A stretch of 53,123 nt of DNA from an uncultured Bacilli bacterium (GCA_934167485.1 CAKPKL010000011.1:1-53123), one strand, 5' to 3'. Counted from the first letter of the stretch, positions 1 to 8,288 are shown. A program made the numbers and translations. Notes: generated by a model from the sequence alone, not told the origin.

Positions 1-70
1 TAAGAAAAATACAGGTTGCTTTTGAGCAATTTTTAAAAAGACTTATGGGTATCACAAAAACAGGTCATAC

Positions 71-1186
71 TGGTATGATGAAGAAATACCATTTGTTGAG
101 GCTGCAGAAATTGGTACTGAAAAAGTTATAAAAGATCATTCTAGTATAGGAATTGTTGTTACTACTGATGGTTCTTTTGGTGAAATATCTAGATCAAGTT
201 ATGTAGAAGCTGAACAACGAATAGTTGAAGAACTAAGAGATATAGGTAAACCATTTATAGTAATATTAAATTCAGCACATCCTACCTTACCTGAAACTGA
301 GAGAATGGCAGAAAAATTATCTAGTGATTATCAAGTACCTGTACTTCCTCTTTCTATTGAAACTATGACTGAAAAAGAAGTATTTAGTGTACTTAGAGAA
401 TCACTTTATGAATTCCCTGTTACTGAAGTTAAAGTAAATATGCCAGATTGGATAGCTTGCTTAAATCCAACTAATTCACTTAAGTCTGAATACATAGAAA
501 AAATAAGAGAAAGTGTTATTGAAGTTGATAAGTTAAGGGATATAGAAAGTATTACTAATCACTTTTCAGATTGTGAACATATTAAAAAAGCATATATTTC
601 AGATGTTGACACTTCAACTGGTATTGTTACTATAAATTTAGAAGCTCCAGATGGTTTATATGACGAAGTTCTAAAAAGTACTATGGGAATAGATGTTAGA
701 AGTAAAGCAGATCTTCTTATGTTATTCCAAGACTACAATGAAGCTAAAGTGGAATATGATCAAATAAAAAGTGCGCTTAAAATGGTTAGAACAACAGGAT
801 ATGGAGTTGCATCTCCTACATTAAATGATATGAAATTAGAAACACCTGAAATTATTAAACAAGGTTCTCGTTATGGTATTAAATTAAAAGCAGTTGCACC
901 TTCTATACATATGATAAGAGTTGATGTAGAATCTACTTTTGAGCCTATTATTGGATCTGAATTACAAAGTAAACAATTAATAGATTATCTTATGAAAGAT
1001 AAAGATACTGACCCTAGCGCTATATGGAAAAGTGAAATATTTGGAAGAAGTATAGATAATATAGTTAAAGAAGGTATCCAGGCTAAACTTTCATTAACAC
1101 CTGAAAATGCAAGATACAAATTACAACAAACACTTACTAAATTAGTTAATAAAGGTTCTGGAAACTTGTTCGCTATAGTAATATAA
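71..1186 (+). CDS. spoIVA: Stage IV sporulation protein A, 5'-truncated
   Basis: SpoIVA is the ATPase that polymerises on the forespore surface and forms the base of the spore coat. From codon TGG at 71 to the stop, the translation follows the B. subtilis protein closely: WYDEEIPF, EAAEIGTEKVI, GIVVTTDGS, then near the end EGIQAKLSLTPENARYKL and a hydrophobic tail (GSGNLFAIVI) typical of the membrane-anchoring C-terminus. The N-terminal Walker A region is absent because the match stops at about 71. The 70 bases upstream do not encode SpoIVA in any frame and the in-frame reading has a TGA at 23-25. The first in-window ATG (305) is internal and not the true start. Identity is very secure; whether the gene is intact in the cell is unknown. 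Confidence 0.93.
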   Translation, partial: WYDEEIPFVEAAEIGTEKVIKDHSSIGIVVTTDGSFGEISRSSYVEAEQRIVEELRDIGKPFIVILNSAHPTLPETERMAEKLSSDYQVPVLPLSIETMTEKEVFSVLRESLYEFPVTEVKVNMPDWIACLNPTNSLKSEYIEKIRESVIEVDKLRDIESITNHFSDCEHIKKAYISDVDTSTGIVTINLEAPDGLYDEVLKSTMGIDVRSKADLLMLFQDYNEAKVEYDQIKSALKMVRTTGYGVASPTLNDMKLETPEIIKQGSRYGIKLKAVAPSIHMIRVDVESTFEPIIGSELQSKQLIDYLMKDKDTDPSAIWKSEIFGRSIDNIVKEGIQAKLSLTPENARYKLQQTLTKLVNKGSGNLFAIVI

Positions 1187-1211
1187 AAACTGATTATTTA
1201 ATCAGTTTTTT
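1187..1211. terminator. Bidirectional terminator between spoIVA and the HAD gene
   Basis: An AAAACTGATT / AATCAGTTTT hairpin with A and T runs on its two flanks sits directly after the spoIVA stop and overlaps the end of the convergent HAD gene. It can serve both transcripts. Confidence 0.7.
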
Positions 1212-1697
1212 CATCTTTATATTCTCTTTTAATTTTTGTTCTATTAAAGGTATGTGCTCCATACAAAGTCCAAGTGGTAAACCATCTTTCTTATAAAAAT
1301 TAGTTTTAATAAGTTTAGTATTTTCATATTTTTTCAAATGAAAAACTTCATCATCCAATATAACAAAATTATCAACGTCATGATTTTTCAAATAATCATC
1401 TATCTGTTCTTCTCTAAAACAAAAATCTGTAGTGGTGATATCATAAATTTCTATACCATATTTTTTAAACAAATCATATAAATCTTTACCTCTAATAGTT
1501 CTAGGTAAAATTTTATCATTTTCTTTATGAAAAAAATATCTCCAAGACGAACTTAATACTATTTTAGCTTTTGTATTATCTATTATTTCTTTTAAATATT
1601 CTAATCTAAAAACATCTATATCTAAATCTGTAGATTTCTCCATATATGTTTCTTCAGTATTTAAAACTCCATCTATATCAAGAAATATAACTTTCAT
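1194..1697 (-). CDS. HAD-like hydrolase
   Basis: Small protein of 167 residues beginning MKVIFLDIDGVLNT, the DxDG(V/T) nucleophile motif of the haloacid dehalogenase superfamily (Asp7 and Asp9). LSSSWR at about residues 48-53 fits motif II (Ser/Thr), and VILDDE near residues 112-117 fits the acidic motif IV. The form resembles the short HAD domain found in 'Swiss army knife' RNA-repair-type proteins, which act on phosphate esters, but no partner domain is present. It is convergent with spoIVA and shares its terminator. The substrate cannot be told from sequence. Confidence 0.75.
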   Translation of the reverse strand: MKVIFLDIDGVLNTEETYMEKSTDLDIDVFRLEYLKEIIDNTKAKIVLSSSWRYFFHKENDKILPRTIRGKDLYDLFKKYGIEIYDITTTDFCFREEQIDDYLKNHDVDNFVILDDEVFHLKKYENTKLIKTNFYKKDGLPLGLCMEHIPLIEQKLKENIKMKKLIK

Positions 1698-1743
1698 AAA
1701 ACCACCAATATGTATTATAGCACATATTAATATATTTTAATAA

Positions 1744-1773
1744 CAAAAAGAAGATAATTATTATACTATCTTC
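1744..1773 (-). terminator. Terminator after the serpin gene
   Basis: On the minus strand GAAGATA pairs with TATCTTC across an AT-rich loop and is followed by TTTTTG, a few bases beyond the serpin stop. Confidence 0.6.
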
Positions 1774-1781
1774 AAAATAAA

Positions 1782-3446
1782 TTATCTTTGGTGCCAATCT
1801 CTATATTTATAAATAGTAAAGCCATTTTTTGTTGTATCTTCAGAATATAAAAGTGGATTATAAACAGTACCTGTAAACCAAACTTCTTTAGTTTCTTTAT
1901 CTCTAATAATAAACATATATGGTTTGTCAAATGTTAAATCAATTTCTTCTACTGGAACATCATATAAATAGTCAAAGCCCCCTGCCGCTCCATAACCACC
2001 AGCAGGAGTTGCAGCAGAAGCTTTTATTCCATCCTGAGTTAATTCGATATTTGATTTATGAACAGCTTCATTAATATATAACGATTTATCAGATGAGAGA
2101 TTTTCTAATTTTGCTTTTCCTTTTTCAAAAACATTTGTTATTCCTAATTTCTTTAAATCCCCAACTAAATCCAATTGATATTCAAATTTGAATTTAGGAA
2201 TAAATCCTCTTATCTTTGTAACAACACCTTCTTTAAAATTTTCTAATTTTAATTCTTTTAAGTTGCTTATAATATCATTAATATCTGATGCTTTCATATT
2301 ATTAATATATGAATCTAATGATTCTGTTGTTGGCATTATACTTACATATTGTAATGTTGTACCATTATACTCTTTTAAATCCTTAGCAAATACTTTTACA
2401 GTATCGTCAACATAAAATGAAAATTCAGTGGTTTTTTTCTCACGTTTATAATTAGAATTTATATCTTTAATATATTGATCCAAATATATTTCCATCATTT
2501 CTTCTTCGCTTAAATTAGTAGTATCTACTAAATAACTTATATCATTAGAAATTTGATATCCTGGAGTTTCCTCTAAATATTTTTCGAATTCAGTTTTAAC
2601 TGTTTTTCTTATATTTTCCTCGCCCAATGTATTTACTATGTCATACTTATTAAATGAAGCAATAACTTCCATTCCAGAAACATTTTCAGGCACATCTTTA
2701 AAATAATTTGAAACTACATCCTTATCTCCACTCCAAGAAAAATCTTCATGAAAATATTTTTCACCAACACCTCTAATAGGATATAATATAAATTTTTCGT
2801 TCCATTCCATATCAATAGCCAAAGAATTTATAAGTAAAAAGTTTTGACTTGATATATCTTGAAAAAGATTATTAATCAATCCTAATGTTTTATTATTCAC
2901 CCAAGAATTTACTACATCTGGAGTTGCAAAAGAATCATATTGTACATCCGCATCATATTTACTTTTTAAAGTATTTAAATAATTGTTATTAATGATATCT
3001 TTATATGTATCTTTAATAAACATAGCATTTGCAAAAGACATATTTTCACTGTTAATATATTTTTTTGCCTCGTAATTTCCTATTATTTTTGATATTTGTT
3101 CTTTAGATTCCCCTGTAGTCCCCTCTTCAAGCATTTCTAATGCATATTTGATTGAAAGTGGACTATACACTTTATTTTGTTTCTCATTTTCTAATTGTAA
3201 AAAATATAAATCAAATGGTTCTAGGGAATTTCCTGAAATCCAATATGATGATTTTTTACCTTTAGATTTTACTGTACCTTCACTTTTTTCATTACCATTC
3301 ATTATTGCAAAAAATATTCCGGCTATAAGAGCTAAAACTACAATTGCAACAGATACAATTAATATAATGGTTGTTTTTTTGTTTTCCTTTTTTGATGATT
3401 GTTTATTTGGTATATCATCAATACCATTTACATCTAAATTATCCAT
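1782..3446 (-). CDS. Membrane-anchored serpin (serine protease inhibitor)
   Basis: A 554-residue serpin, a suicide inhibitor of proteases, displayed outside the cell. Residues 1-23 are charged and cytoplasmic, about 25-48 form one hydrophobic anchor, and the serpin fold follows: YSPLSIKYALEMLEEG (helix B region), FANAMF, NSWVNNKTLGLI, and at the C-terminus KPYMFIIRD and FTGTVYNP. The reactive-centre hinge DGIKASAAT at about 472-480 has the small residues expected of an inhibitory serpin. Counting from the conserved P15 Gly puts P1-P1' at Ala487-Ala488 in a Gly/Ala-rich loop. The protein is longer than the usual roughly 400 residues because of the anchor and an acidic insertion at about 235-345. 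It has its own terminator and stands alone. Serpins are scarce in bacteria, so transfer is plausible. Confidence 0.88.
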   Translation of the reverse strand: MDNLDVNGIDDIPNKQSSKKENKKTTIILIVSVAIVVLALIAGIFFAIMNGNEKSEGTVKSKGKKSSYWISGNSLEPFDLYFLQLENEKQNKVYSPLSIKYALEMLEEGTTGESKEQISKIIGNYEAKKYINSENMSFANAMFIKDTYKDIINNNYLNTLKSKYDADVQYDSFATPDVVNSWVNNKTLGLINNLFQDISSQNFLLINSLAIDMEWNEKFILYPIRGVGEKYFHEDFSWSGDKDVVSNYFKDVPENVSGMEVIASFNKYDIVNTLGEENIRKTVKTEFEKYLEETPGYQISNDISYLVDTTNLSEEEMMEIYLDQYIKDINSNYKREKKTTEFSFYVDDTVKVFAKDLKEYNGTTLQYVSIMPTTESLDSYINNMKASDINDIISNLKELKLENFKEGVVTKIRGFIPKFKFEYQLDLVGDLKKLGITNVFEKGKAKLENLSSDKSLYINEAVHKSNIELTQDGIKASAATPAGGYGAAGGFDYLYDVPVEEIDLTFDKPYMFIIRDKETKEVWFTGTVYNPLLYSEDTTKNGFTIYKYRDWHQR

Positions 3447-3489
3447 TCTTTTCCTACCTTTCTAGTATAAGTATACCATAGAAAAAAAA

Positions 3490-3523
3490 ACAAGTAACTT
3501 TTTTATAAAATATACATACTTGT
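3490..3523 (-). terminator. Terminator after the 150-residue hypothetical gene
   Basis: ACAAGTA / TACTTGT arms separated by an AT-rich loop, followed on the minus strand by a long T run, just past the stop of the gene at 3527. Confidence 0.6.
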
Positions 3524-3526
3524 TTT

Positions 3527-3979
3527 TTACATTGCATTATAAGTAATAATACTATTCTCCATTAAGATCATCATTTCTATATCATTTAATTTCTTTTTTA
3601 TTTTAATATATATATTATCATCACTATTAATAATTTCTATCTTATCTATTATATTTAGAGGTATATCATCCACTAAATATAAAAATTCAGTATCAGTTGT
3701 CATTATTCTCATATCTACTTGATTTTTAAAATAATCATAATAATCTAATTCTTCTTTTTCTAAGTGTAATATAACTCCATAAAATTTATCTACATATACT
3801 GTTATTTCATAGAATCCTTCTACTTTAATATTATATTTATTATTTAATATTTTAAATAATCTTTTAAAATATATTTCAAGTTCTTCCTTTTTATTGAAAT
3901 CTATATCTTTTATAAAACTCTTTTTTAAATATATATCAAATTCTTTATCATCTATGAATTTTACACTCATTTTATTCAC
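3527..3979 (-). CDS. Hypothetical protein, 150 residues
   Basis: No family recognised. It is a soluble acidic/lysine-rich protein with alternating beta-type segments (VEGFYEITVYVDKFYGVILHLEKEE, read in pieces) and no membrane segment or cysteine. The start MNKMSV could also be the second Met. The segment KVEGFYEITVYVD is vaguely like the N-terminal domain of MecA-type adaptor proteins, but this is too weak to name it. It lies 32 bases downstream of engB on the same strand, with a terminator between them, so it is probably a separate unit. It has its own terminator at its 3' end. Confidence 0.55.
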   Translation of the reverse strand: MNKMSVKFIDDKEFDIYLKKSFIKDIDFNKKEELEIYFKRLFKILNNKYNIKVEGFYEITVYVDKFYGVILHLEKEELDYYDYFKNQVDMRIMTTDTEFLYLVDDIPLNIIDKIEIINSDDNIYIKIKKKLNDIEMMILMENSIITYNAM

Positions 3980-3993
3980 CTATTTTATAGTAT

Positions 3994-4023
3994 GAAAAAA
4001 GAACAATTAAGCTACATTGTTCT
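3994..4023 (-). terminator. Terminator overlapping the engB stop
   Basis: AGAACAAT / ATTGTTCT perfect 8-bp stem with a TTTTTTC tail on the minus strand. The 5' arm includes the last codons of engB. Confidence 0.7.
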
Positions 4024-4593
4024 TTCTATTTTTTCATATATTTCTTTTTTACCTATTTTAGTTACATTAGAGAACATTATAAAATCATCTCCAACTACTA
4101 AATCTAACTCATCTAATATTAAATTTCTTTGTTTTTGATGAAGAGTAATACCTATTTTATCTGTTTTAGTAGCAACTATTGTTACTGGTATTTTATAATG
4201 TTTTAAATAATTATACATCATAAGATCATCATTAGATGGTTTATGTCTAAAATCAATTAACATAAATACTTGTTTTAAATTAGGTCTGTTTTGTAAATAA
4301 TCTTCCATCATTAAACCAAATTTTTTTTGTTTCTTTTTACTTAACATTGCAAATCCATATCCTGGAGCATCCACTAAATAAAATTTATCGTTTACATGAT
4401 AAAAATTTATTGTTTGGGTTTTACCAGGTGTCGCACTTGTTCTAGCAAAGTTTTTTCTATTTATTAAAGTATTTATAAAACTACTTTTACCTACATTACT
4501 TTTACCTACCAATAAATACTCTGATTGTTCGTCTGTTGGATATTGACTACGTCTAACCGCACTAATTTTTAAATCTACGCTTGTAATTTTCAA
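4012..4593 (-). CDS. engB: Ribosome biogenesis GTP-binding protein EngB/YsxC
   Basis: A 193-residue small GTPase needed for late assembly of the 50S subunit. All G motifs are visible: G1 GKSNVGKSS (residues 30-38), G2 region ATPGKTQTINFY, G3 DAPGYGFA, G4 TKTDK, and the G5 region FSNVTKIGKKE. Length and order match the family (about 195 residues). A usual ribosome-binding site lies upstream (AAAGGAG). The gene sits alone between a membrane protein gene and a hypothetical gene, without its common partners lon or clpX. Confidence 0.95.
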   Translation of the reverse strand: MKITSVDLKISAVRRSQYPTDEQSEYLLVGKSNVGKSSFINTLINRKNFARTSATPGKTQTINFYHVNDKFYLVDAPGYGFAMLSKKKQKKFGLMMEDYLQNRPNLKQVFMLIDFRHKPSNDDLMMYNYLKHYKIPVTIVATKTDKIGITLHQKQRNLILDELDLVVGDDFIMFSNVTKIGKKEIYEKIERTM

Positions 4594-4633
4594 ATTACTT
4601 CACTCCTTTAAAAGATGTGATAATTATAACACT

Positions 4634-5158
4634 TTACATATTTTTTGTCAAAATTCCACACTTTTTTAATAAATTCTTTATGATTAAAATAATATAATAT
4701 AGAAAGTATAATATATTACCAAATACTATAATTGGGTATATATTACCTATTATTACCAAATAATTAACTTTTAAATAATGAGTCATAAATATGGAAAATA
4801 ATATAAAAACTATAGATATAAAATATAATATATAGTCTATTATATTATATTTTCTTTTTAATATTATAAAACTACTTATAACTAAATAAATAATACTATT
4901 TATAAAATAAACATAAATATTTCCTATAGGATTATAAAATTTAAAACCTATTATTTTTTGTATATAATAAAATAAAATTAATATTACAAGTGTTATATTT
5001 GTACTAATTAATATATATTTTGATATATTTCTATTACTATTTAAAATTAATAAAATAATAATTAATAATGAAAATAGTATTGTTGTTAAAAAAAACGGAT
5101 AACTAATTAAATCTTTAAATAATTTTAGAGTATCAATCAAACTATAATTTAAACTCAT
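4634..5158 (-). CDS. Hypothetical polytopic membrane protein
   Basis: A 174-residue, very hydrophobic protein with about five predicted membrane segments (around residues 20-38, 46-66, 82-98, 108-128 and 136-164), a short polar N-terminus and a Lys-rich C-terminus (KNLLKKCGILTK). No family motif was recognised. It directly follows the gpmA stop (one base between), so it is probably cotranscribed with it. It is extremely rich in Ile and Leu, as expected for a membrane protein in an AT-rich genome. Confidence 0.5.
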   Translation of the reverse strand: MSLNYSLIDTLKLFKDLISYPFFLTTILFSLLIIILLILNSNRNISKYILISTNITLVILILFYYIQKIIGFKFYNPIGNIYVYFINSIIYLVISSFIILKRKYNIIDYILYFISIVFILFSIFMTHYLKVNYLVIIGNIYPIIVFGNILYFLYYIILIIKNLLKKCGILTKNM

Positions 5159-5159
5159 A

Positions 5160-5855
5160 TTATTCTTCTTTTAAATAATAATGTCTTATAGGTTTTAAAT
5201 TATCATCTAATTCATAACAAATAGGATTACCTGTTTGAATCTCTAACTTCAAAACTTCATCATCTGTCATATTGTCTAAATATTTTATTAATCCTCTAAG
5301 ACTATTTCCATGAGCTACTATTATTACTTTTTTACCACTCTTTATTTGTGGTTTTATCTCTTCATTCCAATATTCTATTACTCTTTTAATAGTATCTTGT
5401 AAGTTTTCACAACAAGGTAACTCTTCTTTTTTTAAATCTTTATATTTAGGGTCATTACCTGGATATCTTGCATCTGTTACATCAAGTTTAGGAGGTCTTA
5501 CAGAGGCACTTCTTCTCCAAAGTAAAACTTGTTCTTCTCCATATTTATCAGCAGTTTCTTTTTTATTTAAACCTTGAAGAGCCCCATAATGACGCTCATT
5601 TAGTTTCCAACTTTTCTTTACTTCAATACCTTCTAAATTCATTTCATCTAATATTAAACTTAACGTATTAATAGCTCTTTTTAAAACAGAAGTAAAAGCT
5701 ATATCAAAATTAAAGTTTTTTTCTTTTAAAACAATTCCTGCCTCTTTTGCTTCTCTTATTCCATTAACGGATAAATCTACATCTGTCCAGCCAGTAAATT
5801 TATTTTCTAAATTCCACTCGCTCTCTCCATGACGCACTAAAACTAACTTTATCAT
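5160..5855 (-). CDS. gpmA: 2,3-bisphosphoglycerate-dependent phosphoglycerate mutase
   Basis: Interconverts 3- and 2-phosphoglycerate in glycolysis. The start chosen at 5855 gives MIKLVLVRHGESEWN, preceded by AGGTGATGGT. The longer upstream reading adds a hydrophobic stretch that is not part of the family. The phosphohistidine motif RHGESEWN, the FTGWTDVDLS segment, ERHYGALQG and the second His motif VAHGNSLRG are all present. At 231 residues it fits the cofactor-dependent class. Its start region is separated by about 50 bases from the HTH gene upstream. Confidence 0.95.
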   Translation of the reverse strand: MIKLVLVRHGESEWNLENKFTGWTDVDLSVNGIREAKEAGIVLKEKNFNFDIAFTSVLKRAINTLSLILDEMNLEGIEVKKSWKLNERHYGALQGLNKKETADKYGEEQVLLWRRSASVRPPKLDVTDARYPGNDPKYKDLKKEELPCCENLQDTIKRVIEYWNEEIKPQIKSGKKVIIVAHGNSLRGLIKYLDNMTDDEVLKLEIQTGNPICYELDDNLKPIRHYYLKEE

Positions 5856-5904
5856 ACCATCACCTATTATAATTTTAACATATTTTAATATAAAAAAAAA
5901 GAAG

Positions 5905-6171
5905 TTATTTCTTATTTTTATCATCAAATATACCATCACATAAATCATCCATAGTAACGCCAAGTATTTTAGCTATCTTATACATAGAATAAAAAGATAA
6001 TGATTTTTGTCCTCCTATACTTACTATGTGTCTTAAATATTCATATGATATATCTATTTCTTCAGAAAACTCCATTAAATTAATATTTTTATCCTTACAC
6101 ATCTTTCTAACATTTGTACCTACTATATATTGAATATCGTCTTTTGATTTAAATTTTTTTGATCCTTGCAT
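5905..6171 (-). CDS. Small XRE-type helix-turn-helix regulator
   Basis: About 88 residues, single HTH domain: NVRKMCKDKNINLMEFSEEI followed by the recognition helix region ISYEYLRHIV and the closing segment YKIAKILGVTMDDLCDG, the usual XRE/Cro pattern. The start at 6171 (MQGSKK) is preferred because GGTGGT lies 5 bases upstream. A Met five codons further up is also possible. The C-terminus is a charged tail ending DDKNKK. It stands upstream of gpmA but target genes cannot be inferred. Confidence 0.8.
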   Translation of the reverse strand: MQGSKKFKSKDDIQYIVGTNVRKMCKDKNINLMEFSEEIDISYEYLRHIVSIGGQKSLSFYSMYKIAKILGVTMDDLCDGIFDDKNKK

Positions 6172-6296
6172 AATACCACCACACATATTATCTCATAAGA
6201 GAATTTAGTATGTATGCAAATGATTGTTTTGCACATTTTTTTGTAATATTTGGATTTTAAATAAATATAATCTATTAGATGAGACAGGAGGATCTT

Positions 6297-6800
6297 ATGA
6301 TAAATAAAAAAAGTTTATGGTTTTTAACCCTTTTTAGTTTAATTTTAGTATTAAGTATTTATTATATTACTATGCCAAGTGAGTTGTTACTTACAACAAA
6401 TAAAGATGTTACCAAGGAAGAAAGTAAAGATGAGCCTACTATATCAATTAATGATAGTGATATTTTAGTAGCTCTCAGAGTTGAATCAGATGAGAAAATG
6501 TCTAAAGAAATAGAAGATTTACAATTAGTACTTACAAATGAGAAATCTTCTGTTGATGAAAAGAATAAAGCTTATGAAAAAATAAAAGAACTAAATGATA
6601 ATCGTGGAGAAGAAGAAAAATTAGAGGCTCAAATCAAAGAAAGTTATAAACTTAGTTCTTTTATAAAAATAAAAGATGATGAGATAAGTGTTACTATAAA
6701 TAGTGAAGAACATTCTGAAAATCTTGCTAATAATATAATGAGAACCATACAATCCAATTATGAAAACTATAAATATATTACTGTTAAATTTCAAAAATAA
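6297..6800 (+). CDS. spoIIIAH: Stage III sporulation protein AH-like
   Basis: SpoIIIAH is the mother-cell half of the SpoIIIAH-SpoIIQ channel between mother cell and forespore. The 167-residue product begins MINKKSLWFLTLFSLILVLSIYYIT, read as a short basic start plus one membrane segment (about residues 7-23) typical of SpoIIIAH. An acidic, Lys/Glu-rich linker follows, then a C-terminal domain (ELN.. to VKF) of the YscJ/FliF-like ring-building type. The start at 6297 has AGGAGG directly upstream. The rest of the spoIIIA operon is not here. The gene lies immediately before gerE and gerM, consistent with a sporulation cluster. Confidence 0.8.
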   Translation: MINKKSLWFLTLFSLILVLSIYYITMPSELLLTTNKDVTKEESKDEPTISINDSDILVALRVESDEKMSKEIEDLQLVLTNEKSSVDEKNKAYEKIKELNDNRGEEEKLEAQIKESYKLSSFIKIKDDEISVTINSEEHSENLANNIMRTIQSNYENYKYITVKFQK

Positions 6801-6819
6801 CTTTAAGAGTTATTTTTTT
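6796..6819 (+). terminator. Terminator after spoIIIAH
   Basis: AATAAC / GTTATT stem followed by a run of seven T, overlapping the stop codon. Confidence 0.6.
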
Positions 6820-6833
6820 AGGCTCTTATAAGC

Positions 6834-6860
6834 ACTTAATCTTATAATCAACATAAAATA
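6834..6860 (+). promoter_or_regulatory. Candidate sigmaK-type promoter of gerE
   Basis: AC at 6834-6835 and CATAAAATA at 6852-6860 are separated by 16 bases, matching the sigmaK pattern AC-N16-CATANNNTA. gerE is transcribed by sigmaK in B. subtilis. The site is 42 bases upstream of the start codon. It was found by eye in AT-rich DNA, so chance is possible. Confidence 0.45.
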
Positions 6861-6902
6861 ATATGAGAAAATATAAACCACTCTATAGGAAGTGAGGGAA
6901 AA

Positions 6903-7109
6903 ATGAAAAAAAATATTCTAACAAAAAGAGAAAAAGAAGTATTTGAAATGTTAATATTAAATAAAACTACTAAGGAAATAGCTTCTAAACTTGAAATAAG
7001 TGAAAAAACTGTTAGAAATCATATATCAAATGCTATGCAAAAATTGGGTGTTAAAGGAAGAGCAAGCGCTGTAGTTGAATTGTTAAGACTTGGAGAAATT
7101 TCATTATAA
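6903..7109 (+). CDS. gerE: Spore coat gene regulator GerE
   Basis: A 68-residue stand-alone LuxR-type HTH protein. LTKREKEVFEMLILNKTTKE, then IASKLEISEKTVRNHISNAM, give the conserved four-helix DNA-binding domain, and KLGVKGRASAVVELLRLGE closes it. There is no receiver domain, as expected for GerE, which acts with sigmaK late in the mother cell on coat genes. AGGAAGTGAGG precedes the start. In B. subtilis gerE lies close to gerM, and here gerM follows directly. Confidence 0.9.
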   Translation: MKKNILTKREKEVFEMLILNKTTKEIASKLEISEKTVRNHISNAMQKLGVKGRASAVVELLRLGEISL

Positions 7110-7132
7110 AACGTATTTTTATACGTTTTTTT
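7108..7132 (+). terminator. Terminator after gerE
   Basis: AAACGTAT / ATACGTTT perfect stem followed by TTTTT, starting at the gerE stop and ending about 23 bases before the gerM start. Confidence 0.7.
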
Positions 7133-7154
7133 CATATAATTTAGTGGTGATAAA

Positions 7155-8108
7155 ATGTTAAAAAGATTTTATAAAAAAAAGTTTATAGTATGTGGTGTAG
7201 TTATTTTTACTATATTATTACTCTATTTTATTCCAAGTGAAAAAAAAGAAACTAGTATAAAAGAAGAATTAAATTATGTTAATTCTAATATTGAAACTTC
7301 TGAAATATATTTATTAGATTCTAATAATTACTTGGCAAGTACTAAAATAGTCACAGAAAGCAAAAAAATTGAAGATAAAGCAAAGGAATTATTAGAAGCA
7401 CTTATAATAGATAGTAAAAAACAAGATAGTATACCAAATGGGTTTAAAGCAGTTATACCATCAAACACTAAAATATTGAGTTTAAAATATGCAGATAATG
7501 TAATAAAAGTTGATTTTAATAGCGAGCTTATGAATACAACTAAAGAAAATGAAGAGATTATTATAGAATCTATCATTTATACATTAACTAGTATTGCTGA
7601 CATAAAGCATGTAATAATTTATATGGATGGTGAAATTTTAACTACTCTACCACAATCAAAAATAAATCTACCATCTACATTAGATCGAAGCTTTGGTATA
7701 AATAAAGAATATGATGTAAAAAATACAAAAGATATAAACAAAACTACTGTATACTATATTAGTAAATTTAACGATAATGAATATTATGTTCCCGTAACGA
7801 AGATAAATAATGATGCAAGAGATAAAATTGAAGTTATTATAGATGAATTAAGTAGTAATAATGTATATAAACCTAACTTAATGAGTTACCTAAACAATAA
7901 TACAAAAATTTTATCTGTAAATGAAGGAGAAGAATTCGTAGTTAATTTTAATAATGCTATATTTAATGATATAAATTCAAAAGAAATACTAGAAGAAGTT
8001 ATTTATACAATTTCTATGTCAATATATGACAATTATGATGTAAATTCAGTAATTTTTAACGTAGAAGATGAAGAAATTTACAAAAGTGTATCAAAAAGTA
8101 TTGAATAA
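7155..8108 (+). CDS. gerM: Spore germination/sporulation protein GerM
   Basis: A 317-residue exported protein. Residues 1-10 are basic, about 11-25 form a membrane anchor without a lipobox, and two GerMN domains follow: about 50-160 (IETSEIYLLDSNNYLA ... IPSNTKILSLKYADNVIKVDF, read in parts) and about 180-310 (TKILSVNEGEEFVVNFNN). GerM is needed for septal peptidoglycan remodelling, engulfment and germination. In B. subtilis it is a lipoprotein, whereas here there is no Cys near the anchor. GGTGAT precedes the start. It forms a conserved neighbourhood with gerE. Confidence 0.87.
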   Translation: MLKRFYKKKFIVCGVVIFTILLLYFIPSEKKETSIKEELNYVNSNIETSEIYLLDSNNYLASTKIVTESKKIEDKAKELLEALIIDSKKQDSIPNGFKAVIPSNTKILSLKYADNVIKVDFNSELMNTTKENEEIIIESIIYTLTSIADIKHVIIYMDGEILTTLPQSKINLPSTLDRSFGINKEYDVKNTKDINKTTVYYISKFNDNEYYVPVTKINNDARDKIEVIIDELSSNNVYKPNLMSYLNNNTKILSVNEGEEFVVNFNNAIFNDINSKEILEEVIYTISMSIYDNYDVNSVIFNVEDEEIYKSVSKSIE

Positions 8109-8152
8109 TATTGAAATTTATTATATAATTATCTTGTTCCTTGGAACGAGAT

Positions 8153-8229
8153 GTCTCAGTAGCTCAGCTGGATAGAGCATCGCCCTTCTAAGGCGAGTGT
8201 CAGGGGTTCGAATCCCTTCTGGGACACCA
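8153..8229 (+). tRNA. tRNA-Arg (anticodon TCT)
   Basis: 77-base cloverleaf: acceptor GTCTCAG / CTGGGAC, D-arm AGCTCAGCTGGATAGAGC, anticodon stem TCGCC / GGCGA around the loop CTTCTAA (anticodon TCT), T-loop GGTTCGAATCC, and encoded CCA at 8227-8229. It reads AGA codons, abundant in this AT-rich genome. Confidence 0.97.
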
Positions 8230-8239
8230 TTTAGAAATT

Positions 8240-8270
8240 AAACTCAAACTTTGTTTGAGTTTTAATTTAA
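8240..8270 (+). terminator. Terminator after tRNA-Arg
   Basis: AAACTCAAAC / GTTTGAGTTT perfect 10-bp stem with a three-base loop, followed by a T-rich tract, 10 bases after the tRNA. Confidence 0.75.
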
Positions 8271-8288
8271 TTTATTATAGGAGAATTT

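Noticed and set aside
24..37. 14-base match GAGCAATTTTTAAA with 8328-8341
   Set aside because: AT-rich sequence with no extension of the match on either side. Regarded as chance.
305..1186. ATG 305 as the start of spoIVA
   Set aside because: Strong SpoIVA homology already runs in frame from 71, so 305 is internal.
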